64,000 nt of DNA from contig NZ_CBRF02000002.1 of the NCBI RefSeq assembly GCF_000470315.2, positions 124,001 to 188,000 of the forward strand, read 5' to 3'. The position numbers and the translations under genes are program-made. Source of the DNA: Psychromonas sp. SP041. Its GTDB lineage: Bacteria; Pseudomonadota; Gammaproteobacteria; Enterobacterales; Psychromonadaceae. The stretch's first letter is position 1, and the number at the start of each line of letters is the position of its first letter. Of this stretch, positions 11,258 to 20,803 are shown piece after piece. The notes beneath the pieces were generated by a model, which made no database searches, was not told the DNA's origin, and saw only the letters and a list, made by a program, of their open reading frames with translations.

Positions 11258-11989
11258 ATGATCGCCTTTGAATACCCCTTAACAGAAAAAAGTCGTAGCT
11301 ATTTACGCTTTGAATGTCTTTTTCTACAAATTAAACAAAGTATTTCGCTGGATAATGACAGTGATGCTGTTACTTATTTTAAATCATTATTTGAGTTAAT
11401 TGAATTGAGCGATCGTAGCGATATTCGTCACGACTTAATTAAAGATTTACGTTCATTGTTAGAAGAAATGCAATCTTGGTTAAGTAGTGAGCAAGCTGAT
11501 ACTGAAGCGATTAAAGCATTAATGGTAGAAATTAGTGAATTAATCAGTGCTTTATTAGTCATGTCTAAACAACTTAAGTTCTTTAAAGATAGCCGCTTTT
11601 TAACCTCTTTAAAGCAACGCTTTTTCATTCCAGGCGGGTGTTGTAATTTCGATCTACCCCAGTTTCATTTTTGGTCATCACAACCTATCGAACTAAAAAG
11701 AGAAGATGCTAAACAATGGTTTGAATACTTTACGGTATTAGATCGCGCATTATCTTTGTTTTTGAAAATGAGACGTCATCAAGGCATCAAATCAAAGCAA
11801 CAAGCTAAAAATGGTTTTTTCCAAGGTGAAGTAGAGCATGCGTTGTTTATTATTCTAAGTGTTGATCCCGCTTTACAAGCTTACCCTATGATCTCTGGGC
11901 ATAAACACCGTTACTCTGTTCGGTTTATGAATGCGAATGCAGAAAATAGCCAAGCAGAGAATATTGAATTTGAGCAGACTTTTTGTTAA
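11258..11989 (+). CDS. zapD: Cell division protein ZapD
   Basis: FtsZ-binding protein (formerly YacF, DUF1342) that cross-links FtsZ filaments through the FtsZ C-terminal peptide. The N-terminus FEYPLTEKSRSYLRFECLF and the later CNFDLPQFHFW segment are typical of the family, and 243 aa matches the usual ~247. It lies between coaE and yacG, the conserved gammaproteobacterial order. The FtsZ peptide it should bind ([11 protein letters not shown]) is present in the ftsZ gene of this window. Confidence 0.95.
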   Translation: MIAFEYPLTEKSRSYLRFECLFLQIKQSISLDNDSDAVTYFKSLFELIELSDRSDIRHDLIKDLRSLLEEMQSWLSSEQADTEAIKALMVEISELISALLVMSKQLKFFKDSRFLTSLKQRFFIPGGCCNFDLPQFHFWSSQPIELKREDAKQWFEYFTVLDRALSLFLKMRRHQGIKSKQQAKNGFFQGEVEHALFIILSVDPALQAYPMISGHKHRYSVRFMNANAENSQAENIEFEQTFC

Positions 11990-12061
11990 AACCTGAGTAA
12001 ATGATGTCAGTGTTTAAGATTGTTTAAGATTGTTTCATGTTGTTAAAGGTAAGGAAAATAA

Positions 12062-12256
12062 ATGAAGGTTAATTGCCCAACTTGTCAAAAACAAGTTGTC
12101 TGGGATAAACAGAGCTTGTATCGCCCCTTTTGCTGTAAACGTTGCCAGTTAATTGATTTAGGTGAATGGGCTGATGAAGAAAAATGTATTAAAGGTGAGT
12201 CTGTTAGCCCTGAAAATTTACCACAAAATAAAACAATTTATTTTGAAGAAGATTAA
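12062..12256 (+). CDS. yacG: DNA gyrase inhibitor / zinc-binding protein YacG
   Basis: A 64-aa zinc-ribbon protein. The four cysteine ligands appear as CPTC near the N-terminus and CCKRC around residues 27-31, followed by the family signature [14 protein letters not shown]. In E. coli YacG binds GyrB and inhibits gyrase. A clear AGGAA ribosome binding site precedes the ATG. It is the third gene of the coaE-zapD-yacG group. Confidence 0.93.
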   Translation: MKVNCPTCQKQVVWDKQSLYRPFCCKRCQLIDLGEWADEEKCIKGESVSPENLPQNKTIYFEED

Positions 12257-12290
12257 TAGAAAAACTAAGAAAATAATATAAGGAAGTATA

Positions 12291-12635
12291 ATGCTATTAA
12301 GTGATTTTTTAACAAAACTAAATACACAACCAAAAACAATTGAATTTACTGACACAATGGCAGTGATTGAAGCAAATTATACATTTAGTGAAACGGCTTT
12401 TACGAATGGGCAACAAAGCAATGCGGCAGGTGAAAACTCAGGTTCATGTAAGATTTTTTCATTTGCACAGTTAAATGAATTAACTGAACAACAAACCTTA
12501 GCTTGTTTTGGTATCTATTACCGTCATGATGTTTTAGGAAATCCTGACGCAAGTGATCATCAAAATATTCGTCAATTTATGATCAATGGTTGGTCTGGTA
12601 TTCGTTTTGATTCTGCGCCTTTAGTGTGTAAATAG
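12291..12635 (+). CDS. HopJ type III effector family protein
   Basis: A 114-aa soluble protein with no signal peptide or membrane segment. The sequence fits the HopJ family (central block ETAFTNGQQSNAAGENSGSC and later CFGIYYRHDVLGNP, NIRQFMINGW). Members are common in marine gammaproteobacteria without type III secretion, so the effector name probably does not describe the function; that is unknown. It has a good AAGGAAG site and follows yacG by 34 bases, so it may belong to the coaE operon. A terminator follows. Confidence 0.8.
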   Translation: MLLSDFLTKLNTQPKTIEFTDTMAVIEANYTFSETAFTNGQQSNAAGENSGSCKIFSFAQLNELTEQQTLACFGIYYRHDVLGNPDASDHQNIRQFMINGWSGIRFDSAPLVCK

Positions 12636-12675
12636 CAGCAGTAATATAATCCCTCATTTAAGCGAATAAAATGTA

Positions 12676-12704
12676 GCCCGATGTGTTAAGCATCGGGTTT
12701 TTTA
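12676..12704 (+). terminator. Rho-independent terminator after the HopJ-family gene
   Basis: CCCGATG (12677-12683) pairs with CATCGGG (12691-12697) around a 7-base loop, followed by T7. It likely ends the coaE-zapD-yacG-HopJ transcript. Confidence 0.9.
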
Positions 12705-12735
12705 TGCGTTTTAAAAAGCAAAAATAGCGCCCTAA

Positions 12736-13062
12736 TTAACCGCCAGCTAACTTAACTTGATAACCTTGCTTTTCTAATACTGTCTTAATAATCTCACGTT
12801 GATCCGTTTGAATTTCAATAACGAAGTCTTTGACAGTGCCGCCGCAGCCAGTACGTTTTTTAATTTCTTTAGCTAATGCTTTAATCGCTTTGTCATCAAG
12901 CTGTAAGCCTTTAATTAAAGTGACGCCTTTACCTTTACGACCTTTAGTCTCTCGATGCAAGCGGATAACGCCATCACTCTCAGGTGCTTTTTGTTTCTGC
13001 TTTGTCTTTTCTACTTTTCCACCGTCAGTCGAGTAGACTAAATTTAATTCACCAAAATCCAT
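12736..13062 (-). CDS. yciH: SUI1/eIF1-like translation factor YciH
   Basis: A 108-aa SUI1-domain protein related to eukaryotic initiation factor eIF1. The core KGKGVTLIKGL, then KKRTGCGGTVKDFVIEIQTDQR, matches the family, with a lysine-rich N-terminal arm. E. coli YciH can check initiation complexes in vitro and affects stress survival; the role here is inferred. I chose the ATG at 13062 (MDFGELNLVYS) because the longer reading begins at a TTG and because GGTGGAAA sits just upstream of the ATG. Confidence 0.92.
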   Translation of the reverse strand: MDFGELNLVYSTDGGKVEKTKQKQKAPESDGVIRLHRETKGRKGKGVTLIKGLQLDDKAIKALAKEIKKRTGCGGTVKDFVIEIQTDQREIIKTVLEKQGYQVKLAGG

Positions 13063-13168
13063 AATTATTTCCACCAATTAATTTCTCATCTAGTTTATAC
13101 CTGTTCCTCTTGCAGATGTAAAACACCGCTAAAATTTCTTCTTAAATAGAGGTGTTGCCCCGACTTAA

Positions 13169-13182
13169 TTGATCTAAAACAA
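13169..13182 (+). promoter_or_regulatory. Candidate FNR site upstream of feoABC
   Basis: TTGATCTAAAACAA matches the FNR consensus TTGAT-N4-ATCAA at 9 of 10 defined bases. It lies 138 bases before feoA. Anaerobic activation of feo by FNR is known in E. coli; the assignment here rests only on the motif and context. Confidence 0.5.
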
Positions 13183-13222
13183 AGGACGTGTTTATACCTG
13201 TGGTTCGCTCTGTTTATTGGTT

Positions 13223-13241
13223 GTTAATGATAATGGTTTGT
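13223..13241 (+). promoter_or_regulatory. Candidate Fur box upstream of feoABC
   Basis: GTTAATGATAATGGTTTGT matches 13 of 19 positions of the Fur consensus GATAATGATAATCATTATC, including an unbroken AATGATAAT core. It lies 79 bases before feoA. Iron repression of feo by Fur is well established in related bacteria. Confidence 0.5.
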
Positions 13242-13319
13242 ATTAACTTGCTTGTTATAGCATTAGCAGGTTCAAAGAATAAACGTATTTTTTTGAACGA
13301 AAAATAGTAAGGGTCAATC

Positions 13320-13544
13320 ATGATATTGTCAGAATTAAAAGTAGGTCAAACCGCCAGCATTATTAACATTAATGGCATTGAACCTGTGATGCGTAAGAAA
13401 TTACTTAACCTTGGTTTTTTACCAAAAGCTAAAATACAACTATTACGTGTTGCACCGCTAGGAGACCCTATTGCAATTCGCTGTGCTAATAGCGCTATTG
13501 CATTACGTAAAAGTATCGCTAAGCAAATTATAGTGGAGTGCTAA
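13320..13544 (+). CDS. feoA: Ferrous iron transport protein FeoA
   Basis: A 74-aa SH3-like cytoplasmic protein needed for full activity of the FeoB transporter. The sequence fits the family: LKVGQTASIININGI, LNLGFLPKAKIQLLRVAPLGDPIAIRC split across the fold, and ALRKSIAKQIIVE at the end. It is one base away from feoB, so translation is probably coupled. FNR-like and Fur-like sites lie in the 257-base upstream region. Confidence 0.95.
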   Translation: MILSELKVGQTASIININGIEPVMRKKLLNLGFLPKAKIQLLRVAPLGDPIAIRCANSAIALRKSIAKQIIVEC

Positions 13545-13545
13545 T

Positions 13546-15879
13546 ATGACCTTAAATATTGCGACAATTGGCAATCCCAATTCAGGTAAAACCACTTTAT
13601 TTAATGCACTCACAGGCAGTCATCAGCGTGTCGGTAATTGGAGTGGCGTTACGGTTGAGAAAAAGACTGGGCATTTCACTTTAGATAACCATCAAAGTGT
13701 TAAAATAATCGATTTGCCGGGTATTTATAACCTTGATAATGATCAGGTAGGGACGTCGTTAGATGAGCGCATTGCATTTGAATATATCATGCAAAATCAA
13801 CCTGATATTGTATTGAATATTATTGATGCAAGTTGTTTAGAAAGGAGCTTATATCTAACGTTACAATTATTAGAACTGGGTTTACCTGTTGTCATGGTCT
13901 TAAATAAAATGGACTTAGCCGATAAACAACATTTAGTCATTAACGTAAATACATTAAGTGAACAGTTAGGTTGTCCTATTATTTGTTTATCAGCGCATGA
14001 TCAACAAGCCGTAAAAAAGTTAACTCGTCGTTTTACCAGTCTAGACCTCACCCATTTAAATCACCCTTTATCACTCGATTACGGGAATGAATTACAACCT
14101 GTTGTTAATGACATAACGTTGTTGTTTGATAAGGCAATGCAATCATCCGATAAACCTTCGAAATCATTTAATAGCCTAATAGCACTAAATAAAAAAGCCC
14201 TAGCGATAAAATGTATTGAAGGAGATCAATCTATTCTTTCAGGGTTTGATGGTAAGGATATACACACTATCAATCACCTAAAAAATTCATTATCGATTGA
14301 TTTGGATTTACAGATAGCAGACGTTCGCTACACCTTTATTTATGCATTAACACAACAAGCCGTCAGAGAAAAACGTCACTTAAGCAAAACACTGTCTGAA
14401 AAAATCGATGCCATCACCTTAAACCGTTATACGGGCATTCCTGTCTTTTTGTTAGTCATGTATTTAATGTTTATGTTTGCCATTAACATTGGTAGCGCTT
14501 TTATTGATTTCTTTGATATTGCGTCGGGCGCCATTTTTGTAGATGAAACGGCTCATTGGTTAGGTGTGATCAATGCGCCCGAGTGGATTATTAATGTACT
14601 CGCTTATGGTGTTGGCAATGGTATTCAAACGGTTATGACGTTTATACCGGTCATCGCTTGTTTATATCTATTTTTAGCCATGTTAGAAAGTTCTGGATAC
14701 CTTGCAAGGGCCGCTTTTGTGATTGACCGATTCATGCAATTTATCGGTCTACCTGGCAAGTCTTTTGTGCCTATGATTGTTGGGTTTGGCTGTACTGTGC
14801 CTGCGGTGATGGCGGCAAGAACCTTAGAAAAAGAACGAGAACGATTACTCACCGTTATTATGTCTCCTTTTATGTCATGTGGCGCACGATTACCTGTTTA
14901 TGCTTTATTTGCGAGTGCTTTTTTCCCTGAGCAAGGGCAGAACATCGTCTTCTTATTATATTTAATTGGCATTCTAGTGGCGGTATTAACTGGGTATGTA
15001 TTGAGCCGCACTATATTACCCGGTAAAAGCGAAAATATGTTTTTAGAAATACCAGATTATGAAATTCCAACCATTAAAAACACCTTAATTAAAACATGGC
15101 AAAAGCTCAAAGGTTTTGTCTTTGGTGCGGGGCAAACCATTGTATTAGTGGTGACGATTTTAAATGTTGTTAACTCTGTGGGCATTGACGGGAGTTTTGG
15201 CCATCAAGATAGTGACAGCTCATTACTTAGCCAAGGTGCTCAAATCATTACGCCAATATTATCGCCATTGGGCATTAATAATGATAACTGGCCTGCCACC
15301 GTTGGCATAGTGACAGGGATTTTTGCTAAAGAAGCGGTTGTTGGGACACTTAATAATCTATATTCCAGTATTGATAGTGAAGATGAGATAGATCTTACTT
15401 TGTTGGACAAACTTAACGTGGCGATAGCGACCATTCCTGAGAATCTAATGGGAATTGATATTGCCGATCCACTCGGTATCAATGTTGGCGATCTCACTAA
15501 TTTAGAAAGTGCAGCGGAAGATCAGGGTGTAGACTTAACTATCTACAGTAATATTAAACAAGCTTTTGTTAGTCAAGAAGCCGCTTTTGCTTATTTACTT
15601 TTTATTCTTTTATATGCACCTTGTGCTGCTGCAATGGGCGCGATTGTCAGAGAAGTCGGTGTTAATTGGGCTCGCTTTGTAGCGGTATGGTCAACAGCTA
15701 TTGCTTATATCGTGTCAGTTGCTTATTACCAATTGGTTACTTTTTCACTTCACCCAATCAACAGCCTGGCTTATTTATTATCAGGAGGGGTAATCATTTT
15801 AGCGGTGTTGTATAAGTTAAAGCATAAAGGTAATTTATTAGCGGATGTCACCATTAGCGCAGAGCATAAATTAATATAG
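13546..15879 (+). CDS. feoB: Ferrous iron permease FeoB
   Basis: Inner membrane Fe(II) transporter with an N-terminal G-protein domain. G1 is GNPNSGKTTLFNALTG, G3 is DLPGIYNLD and G4 is LNKMDLAD. The membrane part (about residue 300 onward) carries the two gate motifs, with FGCTVPAVMAARTLE and later FAKEAVVGTLNNLY. At 777 aa it is full length (E. coli 773). It is the middle gene of feoABC and should support iron uptake under anaerobic or reducing conditions. Confidence 0.97.
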   Translation: MTLNIATIGNPNSGKTTLFNALTGSHQRVGNWSGVTVEKKTGHFTLDNHQSVKIIDLPGIYNLDNDQVGTSLDERIAFEYIMQNQPDIVLNIIDASCLERSLYLTLQLLELGLPVVMVLNKMDLADKQHLVINVNTLSEQLGCPIICLSAHDQQAVKKLTRRFTSLDLTHLNHPLSLDYGNELQPVVNDITLLFDKAMQSSDKPSKSFNSLIALNKKALAIKCIEGDQSILSGFDGKDIHTINHLKNSLSIDLDLQIADVRYTFIYALTQQAVREKRHLSKTLSEKIDAITLNRYTGIPVFLLVMYLMFMFAINIGSAFIDFFDIASGAIFVDETAHWLGVINAPEWIINVLAYGVGNGIQTVMTFIPVIACLYLFLAMLESSGYLARAAFVIDRFMQFIGLPGKSFVPMIVGFGCTVPAVMAARTLEKERERLLTVIMSPFMSCGARLPVYALFASAFFPEQGQNIVFLLYLIGILVAVLTGYVLSRTILPGKSENMFLEIPDYEIPTIKNTLIKTWQKLKGFVFGAGQTIVLVVTILNVVNSVGIDGSFGHQDSDSSLLSQGAQIITPILSPLGINNDNWPATVGIVTGIFAKEAVVGTLNNLYSSIDSEDEIDLTLLDKLNVAIATIPENLMGIDIADPLGINVGDLTNLESAAEDQGVDLTIYSNIKQAFVSQEAAFAYLLFILLYAPCAAAMGAIVREVGVNWARFVAVWSTAIAYIVSVAYYQLVTFSLHPINSLAYLLSGGVIILAVLYKLKHKGNLLADVTISAEHKLI

Positions 15880-15904
15880 TAATTAATAGAACAAGGAGCG
15901 AAGC

Positions 15905-16135
15905 ATGATATTGAAACGTTTATCTACTTATATAAAAACACAGCAACGTGTAGATGAAGTCACTTTATTGAAGCATTTTCATTTAAAGCAAAATGGTCTT
16001 GCTCCGATGATTGAAATTCTTATTGGTTCTGGTCATGTACAAAAAACAGTAAGTCGTCGTGGTGAGCAATTATCAGCGCACGTCTTTTATAGCTGGCAGG
16101 AGAATCAAGTGATACCGATGACAGTTTTATTATAG
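15905..16135 (+). CDS. feoC: FeoC-like transcriptional regulator/FeoB stabiliser
   Basis: A 76-aa winged-helix protein of the FeoC family. The N-terminal LKRLSTYIKTQQRVDEVTLL and the wing region around SRRGEQLSAHVFYSW fit. The cysteine cluster that binds an iron-sulfur centre in enteric FeoC is absent; no cysteine is present at all, as in several Vibrio-type FeoC proteins. FeoC protects FeoB from proteolysis or assembles with it in some species. A strong AAGGAG site precedes the start, 25 bases after feoB. Confidence 0.82.
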   Translation: MILKRLSTYIKTQQRVDEVTLLKHFHLKQNGLAPMIEILIGSGHVQKTVSRRGEQLSAHVFYSWQENQVIPMTVLL

Positions 16136-16285
16136 AACGTGCGCTATAAGTTATTCGGTAGAGGTAAAAGATTATAAATTAAATCATCATTAAATTTTAA
16201 CTGCTTATAGATAACCAATCCGCTCATTAAATAAACTATTATTGATCCTTAAATCGCCTTATAGTTGAAAATATCCTTAAACAAC

Positions 16286-16323
16286 AAATACCTGATGCCA
16301 TAACTTGCTCAGGTATTTTTTTA
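16286..16323 (+). terminator. Rho-independent terminator between feoC and rlmN
   Basis: AAATACCTGA pairs with TCAGGTATTT (16286-16295 with 16309-16318), followed by further T. It ends the feo transcript before rlmN. Confidence 0.85.
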
Positions 16324-16408
16324 GTTCAAATTTGTGACTAGCATCGTCTACTCATAATATGTACAATCCACACCCAATTTATACCGAATCAGTCCAGTCG
16401 AGGCACCA

Positions 16409-17527
16409 ATGAGTCAGAAAAAAGTAAACCTGTTAGATTTAAACCGTCAAGGTTTGCAAGATTTTTTCACTGAAATGGGTGAGAAACCGTTTCGTACTAA
16501 GCAGGTCATGAAATGGATTTACCATTTTGGCTGTGAAGACTTTGATCAAATGACTGATCTCAACAAAGCTCTACGTGAAAAGCTTAAGCAACGTGCAGAA
16601 ATAGTCGCACCTGAAGTTAAAGTTGAACAACGCAGTGAAGACGGCACCATAAAATGGGCAATGACGGTAGGTAACCAAGAAATTGAAACTGTTTACATCC
16701 CTGATAAAGAGCGCGCAACGTTATGTGTATCTTCACAAGTAGGTTGTGCCTTAGCGTGTGATTTTTGTTCAACAGCTCAACAAGGTTTTAACCGTAACCT
16801 AACCGTTTCTGAAATTATTGGCCAAGTATGGCGTGCTGCTAAAATCATTGGCGTGATGGGGGAAAGTGGAACTCGACCGATTACTAATGTGGTCATGATG
16901 GGAATGGGTGAACCTTTATTAAATCTAAATAATGTCGTTCCAGCAATGGAGTTAATGTTAGATGATTTAGGTTATGCACTGTCTAAGCGTCGTGTAACAT
17001 TATCAACGTCAGGTGTTGTACCTGCTTTGGATATCTTAGGTGATAAAATTGACGTGGCGTTAGCTATTTCATTACATGCACCAAATGACGAACTACGCTC
17101 GAAAATGATGCCAATCAATGATAAATATAATATTGCTGATTTCTTAGCAGGCGTAAAACGTTACATTAGTAAATCAAATGCTAACCGTGGCAAAGTAACT
17201 ATTGAATATTTATTACTCGATCATGTTAATGATTCAACAGATCAAGCACATGAATTAGCGCATCTACTAAAAGATACGCCGTGTAAAATTAACTTAATAC
17301 CCTTTAATCCGTTCCCAGGCAATGATTACACTAAACCAAGTAATAGCCGTGTAGACCGATTCAATAAAGTATTAATGGAATATGGTTACACTGTTATTGT
17401 ACGTAGAACACGTGGTGATGATATTGATGCCGCTTGCGGTCAATTGGTAGGCGATGTTATTGACCGTACAAAACGCACTATGAATAAACGTCAACATGGT
17501 GAAAATATCAGCGTTCAACAGAACTAA
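16409..17527 (+). CDS. rlmN: Dual-specificity rRNA/tRNA adenine-C2 methyltransferase RlmN
   Basis: Radical SAM methyltransferase that makes 2-methyladenosine at A2503 of 23S rRNA and A37 of some tRNAs. The radical SAM cysteines appear as CALACDFC, the SAM-binding glycine segment as [10 protein letters not shown], and the C-terminal catalytic cysteine in [10 protein letters not shown]. At 372 aa it is the usual size. It opens the conserved run rlmN-pilF-rodZ-ispG-hisS. Confidence 0.97.
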   Translation: MSQKKVNLLDLNRQGLQDFFTEMGEKPFRTKQVMKWIYHFGCEDFDQMTDLNKALREKLKQRAEIVAPEVKVEQRSEDGTIKWAMTVGNQEIETVYIPDKERATLCVSSQVGCALACDFCSTAQQGFNRNLTVSEIIGQVWRAAKIIGVMGESGTRPITNVVMMGMGEPLLNLNNVVPAMELMLDDLGYALSKRRVTLSTSGVVPALDILGDKIDVALAISLHAPNDELRSKMMPINDKYNIADFLAGVKRYISKSNANRGKVTIEYLLLDHVNDSTDQAHELAHLLKDTPCKINLIPFNPFPGNDYTKPSNSRVDRFNKVLMEYGYTVIVRRTRGDDIDAACGQLVGDVIDRTKRTMNKRQHGENISVQQN

Positions 17528-17543
17528 TTAAGTTAAAATCTAA

Positions 17544-17583
17544 AACTGTTCTTGTGCTTTAAGAGCAAAGTTCAAGAACAGTT
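17544..17583. other. Strong hairpin between rlmN and pilF
   Basis: AACTGTTCTTG (17544-17554) and CAAGAACAGTT (17573-17583) form an 11-bp perfect stem around an 18-base loop. On the plus strand it is followed by A rather than T, so it is not a normal plus-strand terminator. It may be a processing or stability element between rlmN and pilF. Confidence 0.6.
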
Positions 17584-17670
17584 AAAAAAAGCATGCATCC
17601 AGTATCAAGTTACTTCACAATAGGGTACTTAAAGAAGTTTCCTGTACGGCTTTTAGTTTATGAGGAATGT

Positions 17671-18453
17671 ATGCGTTTTATATTTGTAGCTTTAATATCT
17701 GTCTTTTTTATCTCTGCTTGTGTTTCAAGTGAAACAACTACTACGGTGAATAACCCCGGTGGGAAAAAAATGTCCTTTGATCCAGAAGGTGCTTCCGATA
17801 CCCGCGTTAAATTAGCATTGCTTTATTTAGAAAATAAACAAATGCAACAAGCAAAAGAGAACCTTGATACCGCTTTAAAATACCAACCTGATAGCGCCAA
17901 AGTTCACCGTATATTTGCTTATTATTACGAAAAAGTGAATGAAAATGATAAAGCAGAAAGTTTCTATAAAGAGTCTTTATCATTAGACTCTGATAACGGT
18001 GATACGAACCATAACTATGCGACTTTTTTATGTGGTCAAGGTCAATATGACAAAGCAGAAGAGTTTTTCTTAAAAGCTATTTCAGCACCGAACTATACCC
18101 GTGTTGCTCGGTCTTATGCTAATGCAGCCATTTGTGCTGAAAAAGCGAATCACAATGATAAGGCTATTTTCTATTATGGTTATGCCTTATCACATAGCCC
18201 TAACAGTAATGAAATAAACTTATCATTAGCAAAATTAAATATTACAGAAAAAAATTACCAAGCTGCTGTACTCAACTTGTTTTCTTTTCAAAAAGCTTCA
18301 AAGGCAACTGCGGAAAGTTTATGGCAATGGATTCGTTTGAGTTATGCTACAGGGAAGGAGAGCAGTTTATCTCGCTATTCTAATCAGCTTTTACAAAAAT
18401 TTTCTGAATCTGAGCAAGCTTTAAATTTCTTAACGAATAAATATTATGACTGA
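17671..18453 (+). CDS. pilF: Type IV pilus biogenesis lipoprotein PilF/PilW
   Basis: Outer membrane lipoprotein with TPR repeats that helps the PilQ secretin assemble in species with type IV pili. The start at 17671 (MRFIFVALISVFFISAC) gives a proper signal peptide with a lipobox ending at Cys17 and has an AGGA site 6-7 bases upstream; the 78-base longer reading has neither. TPR repeats run from about residue 45 to 220 (for example LLYLENKQMQQAKENLDTAL and ANAAICAEKANHNDKA). Length is 260 aa. It overlaps rodZ by 8 bases. No other pilus gene is present in this window. Confidence 0.88.
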   Translation: MRFIFVALISVFFISACVSSETTTTVNNPGGKKMSFDPEGASDTRVKLALLYLENKQMQQAKENLDTALKYQPDSAKVHRIFAYYYEKVNENDKAESFYKESLSLDSDNGDTNHNYATFLCGQGQYDKAEEFFLKAISAPNYTRVARSYANAAICAEKANHNDKAIFYYGYALSHSPNSNEINLSLAKLNITEKNYQAAVLNLFSFQKASKATAESLWQWIRLSYATGKESSLSRYSNQLLQKFSESEQALNFLTNKYYD

Positions 18454-19120
18454 GCAAACTATGCCTATAACTGAACATGACACGCCTACAACGGAGCATG
18501 ATACGTCTGCTACGGAACATGAAACAACACTAGGGGAAGCACTACAAAAATATCGTATAGCGGCTGATTTTTCCGTTGATGAGCTTGCGCTCAAGCTTAA
18601 TTTAAAAGCGATTGTTATCGAAGGTATTGAAAATAATTTAGCACAATTGATTGAAGAAAAAGTCTATCCACTGATCTACTTACGTGGTTATTTAGCCAAT
18701 TATAGTAAAGTGGTGCATTTATCAAACCTTCAATCATTCCCTGAATACCAAAAATTAAGCCGTCCAGCTAAATCTGTTAATACATTAAGTAACCCTTATA
18801 TTTTGACTAATAATAAAAAGTCATCAAATAAGTTTGCTTGGTTTATTTTATTGTTATTTATTGGTGGTATTACAACGACTATTTATTATTGGGAAAGCGT
18901 TTCTGCTTCATTGTTTTCCCAAACAGTTGTCGATACAGAAAATATCCACATGCGTCTACCTGAACCTGGTGAAAATAGCTTTATCGATACCTTTTCAGAA
19001 GCTAACCAGTTAGCTGGTAGTCAAACAATAGAAACGCCGTTAGACGAAAGCCAAGTAAATGATACTCAGGAAGAGACTGTTCCTACAGAGACACCAACTG
19101 AAGCTGATGCAACACTTTAA
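18446..19120 (+). CDS. rodZ: Short RodZ-like helix-turn-helix membrane protein
   Basis: Cell-shape protein linking MreB to the membrane. Visible parts are a threonine/glutamate-rich N-terminal tail with three TEHDT-like repeats, a Cro-type helix-turn-helix (about residues 29-95; ALQKYRIAADFSVDELALKL), and one transmembrane helix (about 128-148). After it come only some 75 acidic, Thr-rich residues. The C-terminal DUF4115 domain of longer RodZ proteins is not recognisable, and at 224 aa the protein is about 110 residues shorter than E. coli RodZ. The first ATG overlaps the end of pilF; several later in-frame starts are possible. Position between pilF and ispG is the conserved one. Confidence 0.85.
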   Translation: MTEQTMPITEHDTPTTEHDTSATEHETTLGEALQKYRIAADFSVDELALKLNLKAIVIEGIENNLAQLIEEKVYPLIYLRGYLANYSKVVHLSNLQSFPEYQKLSRPAKSVNTLSNPYILTNNKKSSNKFAWFILLLFIGGITTTIYYWESVSASLFSQTVVDTENIHMRLPEPGENSFIDTFSEANQLAGSQTIETPLDESQVNDTQEETVPTETPTEADATL

Positions 19121-19320
19121 TAACCAGTTAAGACTTGCAAGCATTTATTAATTTAACTTAAAATTATATTATCAATAAAAATTCTAAGTTAAATTAAGCA
19201 TTGTTAGTAAAGCATTTGTAGAAAGAGTGAATGCCAGTCATGTCACTCATTTCAATTTGCTAACATGATTAATTTATCAACATCGCGTAATAACCTTTAA
19301 CTTTTTTAAGAGTAAATATA

Positions 19321-20430
19321 ATGAGCCATACCTCTTCGATTATACGCCGCGAATCTAAACAGATCATGGTGGGCAATGTCCCTGTGGGTGGTGGTGCACC
19401 AATTACCGTTCAATCAATGACCAATACATTAACCACTGATGTTGCTGCTACCGTTGCACAAATCAAACGTTTAGAAGCTGTTGGTGCAGATATGGTACGT
19501 ATTTCAGTACCCACCATGAATGCTGCTGAAGCATTTCGTGAAATTAAAAAACAATGCAACATCCCACTTATCGCTGATATCCATTTTGATTACCGAATTG
19601 CTTTAAAAGTAGCAGAGTACGGTGTGGATTGTTTACGTATTAATCCAGGTAATATTGGTAATGAACAACGTATTCGTAGCGTTGTTGATTGCGCACGCCA
19701 CAACAATATTCCTATCCGAATTGGTGTTAATGGCGGGTCATTAGAAGCTGATATTCAAGAAAAATATGGTGAGCCAACAGCACAAGCACTGGTTGATTCA
19801 GCATTACGTCATGTCGATATATTAGACCGTTTGAACTTTGAGCAATTTAAAGTCAGTGTTAAAGCATCTGATGCATTATTAGCGGTAGAGTCTTATCAGT
19901 TATTAGCGAAACAAATTATTCAACCGCTACACTTAGGTATTACCGAAGCAGGGGGCTTACGCAGTGGTAGTGTTAAATCTGCTGTGGGTCTTGGTTTGTT
20001 ATTATCACAAGGTATTGGTGATACATTACGTGTTTCATTAGCCGCTGATCCTGTTGAAGAAATTAAAGTCGGTTTTGATATCCTAAAATCACTGCGTATT
20101 CGTAGTCGAGGCATTAACTTTATTGCTTGCCCAACGTGTTCTCGTCAAGAGTTCGATGTCATTGCCACCGTTAACGCATTAGAAGAACGCCTTGAAGATG
20201 TTGTTATGCCAATGGATGTGTCGATTATTGGTTGTGTTGTTAATGGTCCAGGTGAAGCATTAGTGTCAGATATTGGTATTACAGGCGGAAAAAATAAAAG
20301 TGGATTTTATGAAGACGGTACACGTCAACGAGATCGCTTCGATAACGACAACGTGATTGATCAATTAGAAGCAAAAATCCGTGCCCGTATCAGTCGCAGT
20401 GATGAAAGCCAAATTATTGTAAAAGGTTAG
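19321..20430 (+). CDS. ispG: 4-hydroxy-3-methylbut-2-enyl diphosphate synthase IspG
   Basis: Iron-sulfur enzyme of the MEP isoprenoid pathway, reducing methylerythritol cyclodiphosphate to HMBPP. The N-terminal TIM-barrel starts [12 protein letters not shown], and the cluster-binding cysteines are in [12 protein letters not shown] and [12 protein letters not shown]. At 369 aa it is the normal bacterial length. It sits between rodZ and hisS, as in E. coli. Confidence 0.97.
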   Translation: MSHTSSIIRRESKQIMVGNVPVGGGAPITVQSMTNTLTTDVAATVAQIKRLEAVGADMVRISVPTMNAAEAFREIKKQCNIPLIADIHFDYRIALKVAEYGVDCLRINPGNIGNEQRIRSVVDCARHNNIPIRIGVNGGSLEADIQEKYGEPTAQALVDSALRHVDILDRLNFEQFKVSVKASDALLAVESYQLLAKQIIQPLHLGITEAGGLRSGSVKSAVGLGLLLSQGIGDTLRVSLAADPVEEIKVGFDILKSLRIRSRGINFIACPTCSRQEFDVIATVNALEERLEDVVMPMDVSIIGCVVNGPGEALVSDIGITGGKNKSGFYEDGTRQRDRFDNDNVIDQLEAKIRARISRSDESQIIVKG

Positions 20431-20640
20431 TTTTTAAGCTGATTTGAGTTTGAATGGTTAGTGCGAGTTAAAAACAGTTTTTACGCTAACCTTAAGCAAA
20501 GTTGATCAAAGTTTATAATATTTTATTAAAGCTTAGTAAAACAATGCTGAGGTAAACTAGCTGCTGAGTAAAACAAAAAGTCAGTAAAGCGAACGTGAGA
20601 TCAGTCGTTAACCAGCGCTTTAACCAAAAAGATTAAGATA

Positions 20641-20672
20641 AGCCCAAATGTTTTTGATATTTGGGCTTTTTA
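20641..20672 (+). terminator. Rho-independent terminator after ispG
   Basis: AGCCCAAAT (20641-20649) pairs with ATTTGGGCT (20659-20667), followed by T. It lies in the 373-base ispG-hisS spacer (20431-20803), where I see no gene; the rest of that spacer is AT-rich and ends with the hisS leader. Confidence 0.9.
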
Positions 20673-20803
20673 TTACCTTTAAAACAAGCAAAGCCGAGTT
20701 GCATTGTTCCATCTAGCCACAAACTTCCTTATAATGAATATCAATTTTATTATGAATACATTTCGAATGTATTTTTATTCATCGACAGAATTCGGAAATC
20801 ATT

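Noticed and set aside
17544-17583. Plus-strand terminator after rlmN
   Set aside because: The stem is strong, but it is followed by A rather than T on the plus strand, and no minus-strand gene ends there. Listed only as a hairpin.
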